This document shows, piece by piece, positions 1 through 8,163 of a DNA stretch of 21,000 nt. The position numbers and the translations under genes were made by a program. This DNA comes from a virus. The notes below the pieces were generated by a model. That model made no database searches. It saw only the letters and a list, made by a program, of their open reading frames with translations, and was not told where the DNA came from. How positions within the stretch are numbered: position 1 is the stretch's first letter; each line of letters begins with the position of its first letter. The DNA is taken from positions 1 to 21,000 of IMG/VR virus record IMGVR_UViG_3300037421_000036; one strand, given 5' to 3'.

Positions 1-856
1 TTCTGACCGGCGTGTAACCGTTCGCGCGCCACACAATCCCGTTTCCGCGCTCATCCCCACCAAGCCAGAAGATTGAGTTGTCAAGTTTCGCAACAGAAAA
101 ACTAGCGGCAATGCCCTGTTCTACATATCCGCCCTCGATCACGTCGTAAGGGAACGGAAAGTTGCCAGAATCGAAGTAAGGTTGGCATGCCTTCGGCCCA
201 AACACCCACAGCAGGCGGTGATCGACATAGATTGATAGCACATTATCAGGGAATACTGAAACTTGTGCCTCGGAAACTCCCTGCCAGCTTGAGCCGTCAA
301 GCTTATTTGAGGCTTGAATCTGGTTTGAGTTCGAGATCAGAGCAAAAAATGAGCCATCGCCATAAGCCACCTGCGCGACCGTGCCTAGTAATCCGAAGCC
401 TGTAACTGCATTGAATCCCGGAATCAGCGTTAGAGAGTTCTTCGGCAGAATTGAGCCGGTTACATTCGTCGTCGTGCCATCGACCAACTGAAAGCAGTAC
501 AGATTCCCTTGACTGGCAATCAGGACTTGTGTTGGCCCTGAAGCCATTGAAACGGGCAGCCCATCAGAGGCAATCGTGCCCTGGTTGATCTTGTTCGGAC
601 TGGCTGTAGGCGGTAAGAGTTCCCATAGAACCGTCCCTGAGACTACGAATGTCCTGCCTTGGGCCGTGATGATCCCACGGCAACCAACACCACTCAGGTT
701 GTAAAGTTGCAATAGCCCTGGCGTGCGGTAGAGTGCAGCCGCAGACTTCCCTGCCCCGCTCTCGATGGCTTCGAGATAGAGGTTCATTAGGGTCTGACAG
801 TCGGCGATAACTGACTGAGACCTATAGGCGGGACCGACTAAGCCGAATCTAGCCAC
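1..856 (-). CDS. P22 gp10-like packaged-DNA stabilisation / tail hub protein, partial (N-terminal 285 residues)
   Basis: The frame is open from a GTG at 856 to the left edge of the window, so only the N-terminal 285 residues are visible; the C-terminus lies outside. The start directly abuts the stop of the upstream gene (TAG then GTG), and a GGAGAG Shine-Dalgarno lies eight bases before it. The N-terminal stretch (AYRSQSVIADCQTLMNLYLE, then an ALYRTPGL segment) and the later segments VDHRLLWVFG and SVAKLDNSIFWLGGDERG match the pattern I know from the P22 gp10 family (Phage_stabilise), which closes the portal channel after packaging and forms the tail hub beneath the gp4 adaptor. Its place downstream of coat and adaptor genes fits the P22 gene order. 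Family call is from memory of conserved segments, fairly sure. Confidence 0.82.
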   Translation of the reverse strand, partial: MARFGLVGPAYRSQSVIADCQTLMNLYLEAIESGAGKSAAALYRTPGLLQLYNLSGVGCRGIITAQGRTFVVSGTVLWELLPPTASPNKINQGTIASDGLPVSMASGPTQVLIASQGNLYCFQLVDGTTTNVTGSILPKNSLTLIPGFNAVTGFGLLGTVAQVAYGDGSFFALISNSNQIQASNKLDGSSWQGVSEAQVSVFPDNVLSIYVDHRLLWVFGPKACQPYFDSGNFPFPYDVIEGGYVEQGIAASFSVAKLDNSIFWLGGDERGNGIVWRANGYTPVR

Positions 857-3487
857 CTAGTGGACTCTCCAAGCGCCATTCTCACGAAGGACATTCGTCC
901 CGTGTCCGCTTCCTGTCGCAGTGGAATCGAATGCTACCGAATCATCGGCTGCGTTCTTGCAGTCAGAGCAGTAAATAAGCGTTCCGTTGGTCGCTGTCCC
1001 AAGGTTCGCAAACACTACCGATGGAAGTTGTACGCAGCCGCTGTTGTTCACGGTTGGGGCGGTCGTAGCATCCCCAGTCAAACCGGTATCATTGAAAGTC
1101 AGAAACGAAGTTCCGCCGCCATCGTAGTCCGTGGCTAGCGCAGTTCCTATCTTGCCTTGCGATGCCCCGCCGACTGTGCGGTACACATCAATACCCCACG
1201 CGCCCGCCGTGGAATCCAGGTGAATAACGTTGTAGTTTGTACTAGAAAGTGATGAGTTTCCGGTTGTCGTTGTTCCATTGCCTGATGCTGCTGAAGTCCC
1301 GCAACCACCGCGCGCCACGATTACGTAGGTATAGGTTGTCGATCCGGCAGTCCCCACATTGGTGACATTGGAATGCACGCCATCAAAAGTCGGGGCCGCA
1401 ACCTGTGCGAACGTTAAGCCTGAGAGTGACGGCTGAATCCCCATCGTCGGCGTAATTGAATACCCTGCTGGCGTTCTGTAGGTAAGCGCGAGTGTAGAAA
1501 ATGAATTGGTGGATCCGCCCACACTCCTGAAAGCAAACTGATCGTACGAAGGCGTACTCGCATTAACGAGAGACCGGGAGAAGATCAAGCGCGACGATGG
1601 GTAAGATGTGGAAGCGCCGTTTGCGTTGCCATTTGGCAGCAATGCCCAATCGTTAGAAATTCCGCCGGAGGGAGTTGAGATGCCGTTGGCTAGATTGTTG
1701 ACTGGGCCAGTAGAGCCGAGAAATACCTCGCTTCTTTGGAGAGATTGGTACAAAAGCTGGAATGCCCCAGTGTTACCGGTGTCCGTAAGATTATTTCCGC
1801 CGAGGTCGAACACTCCTGCGACCGGACCATTCAGGCCGTTAGCATCATCCCCCAAAAGAGAGTTGTTGTGGATTGCTATGGTAATCCCACCGTTGCCAAA
1901 GTCGTTATTCCAGAGAGAGAACGATCCACCTTGGGCGCGAATCGGGTACAGAGACGGGTCGATGTTCGGGAATCCGATCTGATTGTTGTAAAACGTTCTG
2001 AAACATGCCTGTCCGTTAGTTCCTGGCCCGTTAAGAAATGCGCCGGAAGTTTCTGCGGCGATCACATTGGAAATCTCAACAAAGCACCCGAGAGCTGATT
2101 CGTAAAAATTAGACCCTCCCGCCCCGAACGTAGCGAAACTGCCATTTCCTCCGATGTGAGAATGGCTGACGCGGGCAACTCCGCCTAGCGCCCCTATCTT
2201 GATTCCTTGATAGCATCCGGTGACGTGACTTTCCTGATCTATGTCGGTGGAGTCGGCGGTGAGATCGTTGATGAGAATGCCCACGCTAGCGGAACTGTTC
2301 TGGCAAAAGACCTGGATGTGATGGAAGCCGTATCCTTCCTGATTGGGTCCGTTGTCTACGTTGATCCCTGTAAAATTAGCTACTTGCTGGCCACCGATAT
2401 TGCTGTAGAGCCCTATATGGCTGAAGGTGTTTCGCGATGGAGAGTACCCACCGGTGCCGCTGTTGGTAACGCGAATTCCTCCTGTGAAGCTTGACGTGCA
2501 GGTAGGCCCCTTCGCCTCAATCGTGCCCCCGTGAAAATACGAGAATCCTGTGTCGTCGATGCGGATCACAGCATCTGCAGTCCCGCTACAACCGAAGATC
2601 GTAGTTCCGCCTTGGGGATTGAAGGCTGAATTTACTTCGCTGCCTTGCCCGAACGTTCCACCCAAATCAATTTCGGCGAAGAGTTGCCCTTTAATGAGCC
2701 ATTGAGAAGTCAGTTTTATACTCGGGCAACTGCGAAAACTGAGAGTCTTTCGGGTGATCCCGTCGGTTACAGTCAGAGCATTCAAGGCGGTAGAGGAATC
2801 GGTAGCGCCGGTGCAGTCCACGCCTGCGATATCTCGCGCGTCTATCACTGACTTTGCTTGATAGACGGCTGGTTGCGCAACACCGTTTGATACCACAATC
2901 GAGCCGGGGGCTACTCCAGTTGGCAGACCTCCTCCGGTATTGATCAACACATAGACGGCGCCGTTCCAGGTGTATGTTGCGCTTCCCGTTCTGTTGTCGG
3001 TAATACTGACGGTCGCGTTCCCGGCGGCTCCGGTAATCATCCCGGTAGTGCCACGCCACTTGGAATCCACGACGATATTCCCGCCGCCGTTTTGCGTGGC
3101 GTCGTTGATGGCTTCCTGTAGGCCGAACGTTCCGGAACTCAGGTGATAGCTGACGTGAGGATGCGTCACTGCGAGTTGCAGAATGCAGAGGCCACCATTG
3201 AGATTTTGCGAGAGGAAGGCGACGGTCTCGGTGTTCGCCGGATTGCTATCCGTGGCGGTTACACTGGCGTTGACGTTGAACGGATCGAGTGCCCTAGTTC
3301 CGAGGCTCACAGCATTCGTGCAAGCTGTACGCGTAAAGGTATACGGACCGAACGCTCCATAAAACGAGGAGTCGATGTCGTAGTTATAAGCCGTCGCAAT
3401 GTAGACTCCGGCTTGACGATTAGGCGGTAGTTGGGCAAAGGCTGAGACGCACAGAAAGCAGAGCGCGATGGCGAACAGGGCTCTCAT
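857..3487 (-). CDS. Spike/fibre-like protein with Sec signal peptide and beta-helix-like middle
   Basis: 876 residues if started at the ATG at 3487, which overlaps the stop of the upstream fibre gene as TGATG. The frame extends further upstream, but only this start gives a clean signal peptide: MRALFAIALCFLCVSAFAQ, with likely cleavage before Gln. The middle (roughly residues 215-560) is rich in Gly, Asn, Thr and short hydrophobic steps (IRVTNSGTGG, INVDNGPN, IKIGALGG), the look of a right-handed parallel beta-helix as in tailspikes and pectate-lyase folds. The C-terminal third resembles low-complexity fibre domains, including a TYTYVIVARGG fibronectin-like strand. Location next to gp10 fits a receptor-binding spike. 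No enzymatic residues can be assigned. The Sec signal is odd for a virion protein assembled in the cytoplasm, so a secreted non-virion role is possible. Confidence 0.68.
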   Translation of the reverse strand: MRALFAIALCFLCVSAFAQLPPNRQAGVYIATAYNYDIDSSFYGAFGPYTFTRTACTNAVSLGTRALDPFNVNASVTATDSNPANTETVAFLSQNLNGGLCILQLAVTHPHVSYHLSSGTFGLQEAINDATQNGGGNIVVDSKWRGTTGMITGAAGNATVSITDNRTGSATYTWNGAVYVLINTGGGLPTGVAPGSIVVSNGVAQPAVYQAKSVIDARDIAGVDCTGATDSSTALNALTVTDGITRKTLSFRSCPSIKLTSQWLIKGQLFAEIDLGGTFGQGSEVNSAFNPQGGTTIFGCSGTADAVIRIDDTGFSYFHGGTIEAKGPTCTSSFTGGIRVTNSGTGGYSPSRNTFSHIGLYSNIGGQQVANFTGINVDNGPNQEGYGFHHIQVFCQNSSASVGILINDLTADSTDIDQESHVTGCYQGIKIGALGGVARVSHSHIGGNGSFATFGAGGSNFYESALGCFVEISNVIAAETSGAFLNGPGTNGQACFRTFYNNQIGFPNIDPSLYPIRAQGGSFSLWNNDFGNGGITIAIHNNSLLGDDANGLNGPVAGVFDLGGNNLTDTGNTGAFQLLYQSLQRSEVFLGSTGPVNNLANGISTPSGGISNDWALLPNGNANGASTSYPSSRLIFSRSLVNASTPSYDQFAFRSVGGSTNSFSTLALTYRTPAGYSITPTMGIQPSLSGLTFAQVAAPTFDGVHSNVTNVGTAGSTTYTYVIVARGGCGTSAASGNGTTTTGNSSLSSTNYNVIHLDSTAGAWGIDVYRTVGGASQGKIGTALATDYDGGGTSFLTFNDTGLTGDATTAPTVNNSGCVQLPSVVFANLGTATNGTLIYCSDCKNAADDSVAFDSTATGSGHGTNVLRENGAWRVH

Positions 3488-5349
3488 CAGAGTGCCCAGC
3501 AGTGGTAATTGATCCAGTAGGCTGTCGAGGCCGTCAAGGGAGTCGGCACAGCAATCGTGTTCGCTCCAGTGGCGGCAGGCTGATTCGTCCATGTAAACAA
3601 ATCTGAGGCTGTTCCTGGTGTGGTGTCTTTCATCGTTGCGATTCCAGCCCATGCCGCACCGCCACCATCATTAGCGCTGAAGATGCAAGATGAGGAATGC
3701 ACGGCAAATGCCGTGCCGGCAGAAAATGTTAGAGTGATTGTTCCTGTTCCCGCTGGCGATCCCGTCCCGGTAGTCGCGATAATCGTACCGGCAGAATCAC
3801 TCGAGCCAGTACGGAATGAACAAGAAGGAGAGGTTCCGCCACCAGACGTGAATGTACAGGTGGGCGCAAGAGAGCCAGTGCGAGTCCGAGATACCGCAAC
3901 CGTTCCTGCTGTACTACTCAAGGCTCCAGTGCCGATATCGAGAATGCCAGCACCGCCCCGCGTCATGGAAATGTCTCGGGCAGATGCCGCGCCATTTGAG
4001 AGTCCGAAGCCATTCCCGCCGAGGACGGTAGTTCCAAAGGCGAAATCATTCGCCTGCTCATCAAAAGCATTCACTGTTGTGATGACAGTGTCGGAACCGC
4101 CGTTGTAAAATCCGTCTTTCGTGTTGGAAAGGTATAACGCCAAACTACCTGTCGTGCCTTGCTTGGTCGCAATTTGTCCGGTCGTAGTTAGATTGGTCGC
4201 AAGTATCGTGCCTGTCCCAAAGTTGCTGTTCCCATTGGTGACATTGATTGCCAACACATTTGGATTATGGGTCGCGTCGAATCCGAGAGAGTCAATTTGG
4301 AGCGCGGTATAGTTTGTGAATACTCCGCCAAGCGAGCTGGGGGTGCCTACATGGAAACCCATCGCATTTGAGACTGTTCCACCGCCAGCATTGTAGAGGA
4401 TTGCCCAGTATCCGTTTAAGTTCGTGATGTTGCCGCTGCCAGGGCTCAAAGTGCCAGCATTTGAACTTGAACCACTCAAGTTAGTGACTGTGCCATTCCC
4501 TAGGTTGTAAGCTTCACCAGAATATCCGATAAGATCGGCGACTGTTCCTGTCCCGTTGTGATCGGCTTCTGCGTGAACTGCTGTTTGTTCATTAGAATAG
4601 TTGTGAGTATTTGCCGCCGTGGTGGCTACGGAAGCGTTTAGGTTAAACATTTCAATTGCTGAGTCACTCGCTGGTTGCCCAAGAAACGTCCAGAAGTTAT
4701 AGGGCATCGTGAAAGGACCGCGCGTAGTGCAACCAGTACAGACGTCAGTGTTGGTATTTTCAGAATAGATCAGAGGAGTTGACTGGAGTGTACCGTAATA
4801 TGCCAAATTGGTCGTGGGACCAACAGTTATACTCCTGGCCGGAAGTTGCACTGCTGATCCAGTGGAATTATTCCAAAGAAAGTTGGCATCTCCACCGAAT
4901 GCCCCCGAGTTATTAAACTGCATAGATGATGTTGGGTTAGCGGGCGTTGTAGCACCGCCAGTGCCCCCGCTCTTACTTGAAGAGAGCTTCACGACGTTCA
5001 GTTTTACATTGGCCGTTCCGCTCGCTACCGTGTTGCCGCATAAGTAGAACTGCGTCGAGCCACTAACCGCAGCCGTAAAGACTCCATTGGCAGTGATCGT
5101 GTTCTGAGCGGTTGAGGACGTGGACGGCGTAACCTGGACATTGGCTGCAGCATCATTGCCGATCGCCACTTGCGGCTGTAATGTGCCTGACCAAGTTCCA
5201 GTTACCGAAATACCAACGACGCCCTGAGTGTCCGTGCTGACTGAGACACACGCCGTTCCGCCTCCGGTGGATGGAATACTGCCAGAAACGGACTGCGCGA
5301 GCATCGGGGCACCAAGCAAAAGCAGAATGCTGAGTATTTTACTTGTCAT
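3487..5349 (-). CDS. Fibre-like protein with Sec signal peptide and solenoid repeats
   Basis: 620 residues from the ATG at 5349. The frame is open to 5391, but the 5349 start has an AGGTG Shine-Dalgarno four bases upstream and begins a textbook signal peptide (MTSKILSILLLLGAPMLAQ). An N-terminal beta-rich domain (about residues 20-125) carries two Cys. The phrase SSMQFNNSGAFGG that follows is one I associate with phage tail-fibre proteins. Between about 4330 and 4560 there are four imperfect copies of a 20-23 residue Gly-rich unit of the form GTVxNLxGxxxxAxNxGxG, suggesting a beta-solenoid shaft. The C-terminus ends in a Trp/Cys-containing strand, WINYHCWAL. Probably a tail fibre or adhesin; exact role not known. 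Coupled to the downstream spike gene by a TGATG overlap. Confidence 0.65.
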   Translation of the reverse strand: MTSKILSILLLLGAPMLAQSVSGSIPSTGGGTACVSVSTDTQGVVGISVTGTWSGTLQPQVAIGNDAAANVQVTPSTSSTAQNTITANGVFTAAVSGSTQFYLCGNTVASGTANVKLNVVKLSSSKSGGTGGATTPANPTSSMQFNNSGAFGGDANFLWNNSTGSAVQLPARSITVGPTTNLAYYGTLQSTPLIYSENTNTDVCTGCTTRGPFTMPYNFWTFLGQPASDSAIEMFNLNASVATTAANTHNYSNEQTAVHAEADHNGTGTVADLIGYSGEAYNLGNGTVTNLSGSSSNAGTLSPGSGNITNLNGYWAILYNAGGGTVSNAMGFHVGTPSSLGGVFTNYTALQIDSLGFDATHNPNVLAINVTNGNSNFGTGTILATNLTTTGQIATKQGTTGSLALYLSNTKDGFYNGGSDTVITTVNAFDEQANDFAFGTTVLGGNGFGLSNGAASARDISMTRGGAGILDIGTGALSSTAGTVAVSRTRTGSLAPTCTFTSGGGTSPSCSFRTGSSDSAGTIIATTGTGSPAGTGTITLTFSAGTAFAVHSSSCIFSANDGGGAAWAGIATMKDTTPGTASDLFTWTNQPAATGANTIAVPTPLTASTAYWINYHCWAL

Positions 5350-5372
5350 TTTCACCTGCATTCCCGTATAGT
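5343..5372 (+). promoter_or_regulatory. Candidate sigma70-type promoter for the plus-strand HNH gene
   Basis: TTGTCA (5343-5348) and TATAGT (5367-5372) are separated by 18 bases; each matches the consensus hexamer at five of six positions. Transcription would be expected to begin about seven bases after the -10 element, at 5379-5380, which is the A of the HNH start codon, so the message may be leaderless. No Shine-Dalgarno is visible before that ATG, in keeping with this. The -35 element overlaps the start codon of the divergent fibre gene. Inferred from sequence only. Confidence 0.4.
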
Positions 5373-5379
5373 TGAATCT

Positions 5380-5880
5380 ATGCATGAACAATGGCGTCCA
5401 GTAACAATCCCTGAATTTCTCGGCCTGTATGAAGTCTCCAACTTAGGCAATATTCGCAGTAAGCGCTGCGTCAATCTGCGCGGAGATTATGACCGGTCTG
5501 GCTATCATCGAATCGTCCTGCAAAACAACGGATACACTAAGCGCTTCCTTGTTCATCGGCTTGTAGCCGAAGCATTTCTTGGTCCGCGTCCTGACGGGAT
5601 GACGGTTAATCACAAGAATGGCAAGAAAGCCGACAACCGCGAATATAACCTTGAGTACATGACGCAATCGGAAAATGAGCTGCATTCATTCCGAGAACTT
5701 GGCCGCACTACCCCTGCTGGCAGTAAGCATTGGAATCACAAATTGACCGAGGATGATGTGCGCACGATTCGGGCTCAGCGGGAAGCGGGCCGTTCCTTGA
5801 ACGAACTTAGCCAGATACATAACGTGAATGTTGCCAGCATCTCATTGATTTGCAACCGAAGAACGTGGCGACATATCTAG
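5380..5880 (+). CDS. Free-standing HNH homing-type endonuclease (NUMOD4 + HNH + C-terminal HTH)
   Basis: 166 residues. Residues 2-46 have the NUMOD4 look (EQWRPVTIPEFLGLYEVSNL then GNIRS), a DNA-binding module common in intron-encoded and free-standing homing endonucleases. Residues 55-100 form an HNH_3-type nuclease: VHRLVAEAFLG, then TVNHKNGKKADNREYNLEYM, with His59, His78, Asn86 and Asn90 as likely active-site or structural residues. Residues 120-166 (KLTEDDVRTIRAQREAGRSL onward) look like a helix-turn-helix that reads the target. The gene lies on the opposite strand to all nearby virion genes. It fills the space between them exactly: its TAG stop abuts the stop of the 5881 gene, and its start is 30 bases from the fibre start. 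Looks intact. Function as a homing enzyme is inferred from the family. Confidence 0.88.
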   Translation: MHEQWRPVTIPEFLGLYEVSNLGNIRSKRCVNLRGDYDRSGYHRIVLQNNGYTKRFLVHRLVAEAFLGPRPDGMTVNHKNGKKADNREYNLEYMTQSENELHSFRELGRTTPAGSKHWNHKLTEDDVRTIRAQREAGRSLNELSQIHNVNVASISLICNRRTWRHI

Positions 5881-6651
5881 CTATTCGCGCAAACCTGTTA
5901 GGAAATTCCAGTCAGGCCTGCCAGATTTCCGCGAGTTCGGCATACTGTTGTCCGTCTCCATTCGCGGAGGCTCGTAGTTGTTCTCTTCGATGATCCGCAT
6001 GGCCCGATTCCAAGCAATTGTTAGTTCTGGCGAAACCGTGCGCGTGTAAGACGGTGCCAACTTTACGGCTAAGTCAGTTACCAGCGCTTCCCAGTAACCT
6101 TGCGGTAGGGCCAAGGTCGTATTGAGGCTGATTGCCTGCGAAATCGAGTTCCAAAGCTCTAATCGGACCTGATTCGAAAGCGTGCAGATCGGCCAAAAGT
6201 TCAGGTTTCCCAGCGGTGCCGCGGGATCGTAATACAAATGCGTCACAATCGAACTTTGTAACGACTTAACCGGATTCGCTGCCCACCAGTCGTGATCCTT
6301 GACCTGGATGGGCATGTCTACTGGATTGCCCGAACTGCCCGCAAGGATAAACGTTGCAGACTTGACCGTTGTCGGGCGAATCGGCACGTTAAAGTCACCA
6401 TTCGGCCCGATGGTGTGTGGGGCGTGATTGCCGATCAGCGTAAAGAGTTGGAAGTTGATTGAATAGATCATCTCCCGGCGCGCGTTGTGCTGATCTATGG
6501 CCCTTTGTAGCTTCTCCAGCCCCCAAGCGCCATCCTGAGGCAGGAGTTTTTCGTCCTGCGACATGACGCCAAGCTCCATCAGCGCGCTGCGGACGATGTC
6601 CGAAGTGAGCGCTGTGGTGGCTTGATTTGCTGGGCTAAAAACTACGGTCAC
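5881..6651 (-). CDS. P22 gp4-like head-to-tail adaptor protein
   Basis: 256 residues from a GTG at 6651 that overlaps the stop of the upstream gene as GTGA, so translation is probably coupled. The N-terminal helix pair (TSDIVRSALMELGVMSQDE, followed by LEKLQRAIDQHN) resembles the start of P22 gp4, the ring that joins portal to tail hub. The segments HTIGPNGDFNVPIRP and LYYDPAAPLGNLNFWP, and the late LPQGYWEALVTDLAVKLAPS helix, are typical of a longer version of this adaptor that I have seen in podovirus-like metagenomic phages; P22 gp4 itself is only about 166 residues. Position between coat and gp10-like genes supports the role. A generic tail-tube or connector function is the alternative. 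Confidence 0.65.
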   Translation of the reverse strand: MTVVFSPANQATTALTSDIVRSALMELGVMSQDEKLLPQDGAWGLEKLQRAIDQHNARREMIYSINFQLFTLIGNHAPHTIGPNGDFNVPIRPTTVKSATFILAGSSGNPVDMPIQVKDHDWWAANPVKSLQSSIVTHLYYDPAAPLGNLNFWPICTLSNQVRLELWNSISQAISLNTTLALPQGYWEALVTDLAVKLAPSYTRTVSPELTIAWNRAMRIIEENNYEPPRMETDNSMPNSRKSGRPDWNFLTGLRE

Positions 6652-7046
6652 TGAGAGGATTTAACTGTCTTGCGCTTGCCGTAGAGCTTATCTTCCGGGT
6701 TGGGAGCGGCCTTGGGGATATAGGGCTCTTTTACCCAACCTTGGTCCAAAGCAGCCTGCAACTCTTCCGGGGTATTAACGAGCCGCGTTAAATGCTCGGT
6801 TGGGACAATCTCTTCGCCGACGACTTCAAACTTGTCATTGCGATGCACAATGACCTTTGTCGGTTCGTTCGGGTGTAGATAGATGCAACGTGGAAACTCC
6901 ATGTGCGGAATCTGCATGACTGGCAGACCGCCGCCCATAGTCGAGCCCCAGTTCTCAGGCAAGGGATTCGGGGCAGACTCCTGTGGGCGCATGACATTGA
7001 CTGTGTGCTGCTTCTTTAGTGCTGCTTCGTGGATTGCAAATGGCAT
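6648..7046 (-). CDS. Hypothetical phage protein in the head-tail module
   Basis: 132 residues; ATG at 7046 preceded by an AGGAG Shine-Dalgarno. No family recognised with certainty. The first half is Pro/Met/Gly-rich (PENWGSTMGGGLPVMQIP), the middle has VIVHRNDKFEVV, and the segment LVNTPEELQAALDQGWVKEP resembles a short motif that recurs in small phage structural or capsid-associated proteins. The C-terminus is basic. No membrane segment or signal peptide. It sits between the signal-peptide protein at 7097-8161 and the adaptor gene and overlaps the latter by GTGA, so a small virion or assembly role is the best guess. Confidence 0.7.
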   Translation of the reverse strand: MPFAIHEAALKKQHTVNVMRPQESAPNPLPENWGSTMGGGLPVMQIPHMEFPRCIYLHPNEPTKVIVHRNDKFEVVGEEIVPTEHLTRLVNTPEELQAALDQGWVKEPYIPKAAPNPEDKLYGKRKTVKSSQ

Positions 7047-7063
7047 TGATTCTCCTGAAAGAC

Positions 7064-7089
7064 CCGGTGCGCCTCCCCAGACGCACCGG
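7064..7089 (-). terminator. GC-rich intergenic hairpin, possible weak terminator or attenuator
   Basis: CCGGTGCG (7064-7071) and CGCACCGG (7082-7089) form a perfect eight-base-pair stem with a ten-base loop in the 50-base gap between two leftward genes. On the minus strand it is followed by GTCTTTC, not a true U-run, so it is more likely a partial terminator or an mRNA-end stabiliser than a full stop. It would step down expression after the coat region. Confidence 0.45.
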
Positions 7090-7096
7090 ATTTTGG

Positions 7097-8161
7097 TTAG
7101 AACAACATGAAATACGGCACTTTCGCCGTGGTGAACGTGGTCGGGACGGTAATCGCCGCCGCCGTGCCAAAAGTCTGGCCGGTTTTCGTTCCGCCCAGAA
7201 TATTGTCGTTCGTCGCGGTGACTGCGTGCCGGATTGTGTCAGTAGTCCCGTTCAGCCCATCGCAAGCAAAATACCTTGATGGACCAACCAGGTAATACGG
7301 CGTGACAAGGTTCATCTTCTGGTAGGTAGATGCGCCTGCCGTTGTCGTGCCGGCGGTGGCTGTATTGCCCAACACCGCGCCAGCATTGTCGTACAGGATG
7401 GCAAAGTGCTTGTTCGTGCCGACTGTCGTACCGTTTAGAACTGCGATACCCTGCACAAACATGCTGAAAGGGATATCAAGTTCCGTGCAGTAGATTTCAG
7501 TCGAGGCCGCGGCTGCCGTGCCGGAAGTTTCCAGTGCAGTTAGGGCTGTGCCACCCGGATCGGGATAGCGCCAGCCGTTTGCGCCGGTAGTCTGGCCGTG
7601 GACGCCTGTACGAGTCGTCTGCAAGGCATCACCATTGACCCACTGCCCGCCGTTACAGTCCGAAACGATTCCAGAAGTGAACTGGATACGCGGCAAGTAA
7701 AGCTCACTCGAGCGCGTACAAGAACCTTCAGGAACAGCCGGAGCATACCCGTAAGGCGTGCCAGACCAAAGAATCTGGGCTGTCACCGGAACAATGAACA
7801 CCAGAGCGCCGGAAGCATGCGAAGCTGCCGCAGTGGATTGGATTCCGCGGATGACAGTGATCGTGGTTCCGCTCACTGCCTTCACCTGCATCAGTTCACG
7901 ATCTACGTAAAGGTAGGTCGATGCTTCCGACGTGGCTGGTAGGCCACTGGTCAAACTGGTGTTGGGAGAGGCACCAGCAATACCCGTAGCGCTTGCAACG
8001 ATAATTACACTCATGTTCCCCGTTGGCGTGGCCCCGTTGACTGAGCCCATGCCCTGAACTGCCGAGGAAAGAGTGGTTGTGGTGAGAATGGTCTGCCCAA
8101 ATGCTGATCCGCACAAGAGCAGCCCCATAACGAAACTGGCAAGTTTGAGAGTTTTGTTCAT
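7097..8161 (-). CDS. Hypothetical protein with Sec signal peptide, directly downstream of coat
   Basis: 354 residues; ATG at 8161 lies two bases after the coat stop, with an AGGAG Shine-Dalgarno inside the coat 3' end. The N-terminus is a clear signal peptide (KTLKLASFVMGLLLCGSAFG, cleavage before Gln). The mature part begins with a Thr/Ser/Gly-rich segment. TYLYVDRELMQVKAVSGTT followed by VIRGIQSTAAASHASGA resembles a beta-rich motif common in phage surface and fibre proteins. The second half (IYCTELDIPFSMFVQGIAVL, later FAILYDNAGAVLGN) looks like a beta-sandwich. Place and composition suggest a head decoration or head fibre, but the signal peptide argues for export. No catalytic motif seen; function unknown. 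Confidence 0.7.
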   Translation of the reverse strand: MNKTLKLASFVMGLLLCGSAFGQTILTTTTLSSAVQGMGSVNGATPTGNMSVIIVASATGIAGASPNTSLTSGLPATSEASTYLYVDRELMQVKAVSGTTITVIRGIQSTAAASHASGALVFIVPVTAQILWSGTPYGYAPAVPEGSCTRSSELYLPRIQFTSGIVSDCNGGQWVNGDALQTTRTGVHGQTTGANGWRYPDPGGTALTALETSGTAAAASTEIYCTELDIPFSMFVQGIAVLNGTTVGTNKHFAILYDNAGAVLGNTATAGTTTAGASTYQKMNLVTPYYLVGPSRYFACDGLNGTTDTIRHAVTATNDNILGGTKTGQTFGTAAAITVPTTFTTAKVPYFMLF

Positions 8162-8163
8162 GG

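Noticed and set aside
187-405. Small plus-strand frame near the left edge
   Set aside because: Lies entirely opposite the gp10-like frame, which is open and family-like across the whole region.
3620-4108. Long plus-strand frame inside the fibre-like gene
   Set aside because: Pro/Val-rich translation without domain features, opposite a well-supported gene with signal peptide and Shine-Dalgarno.
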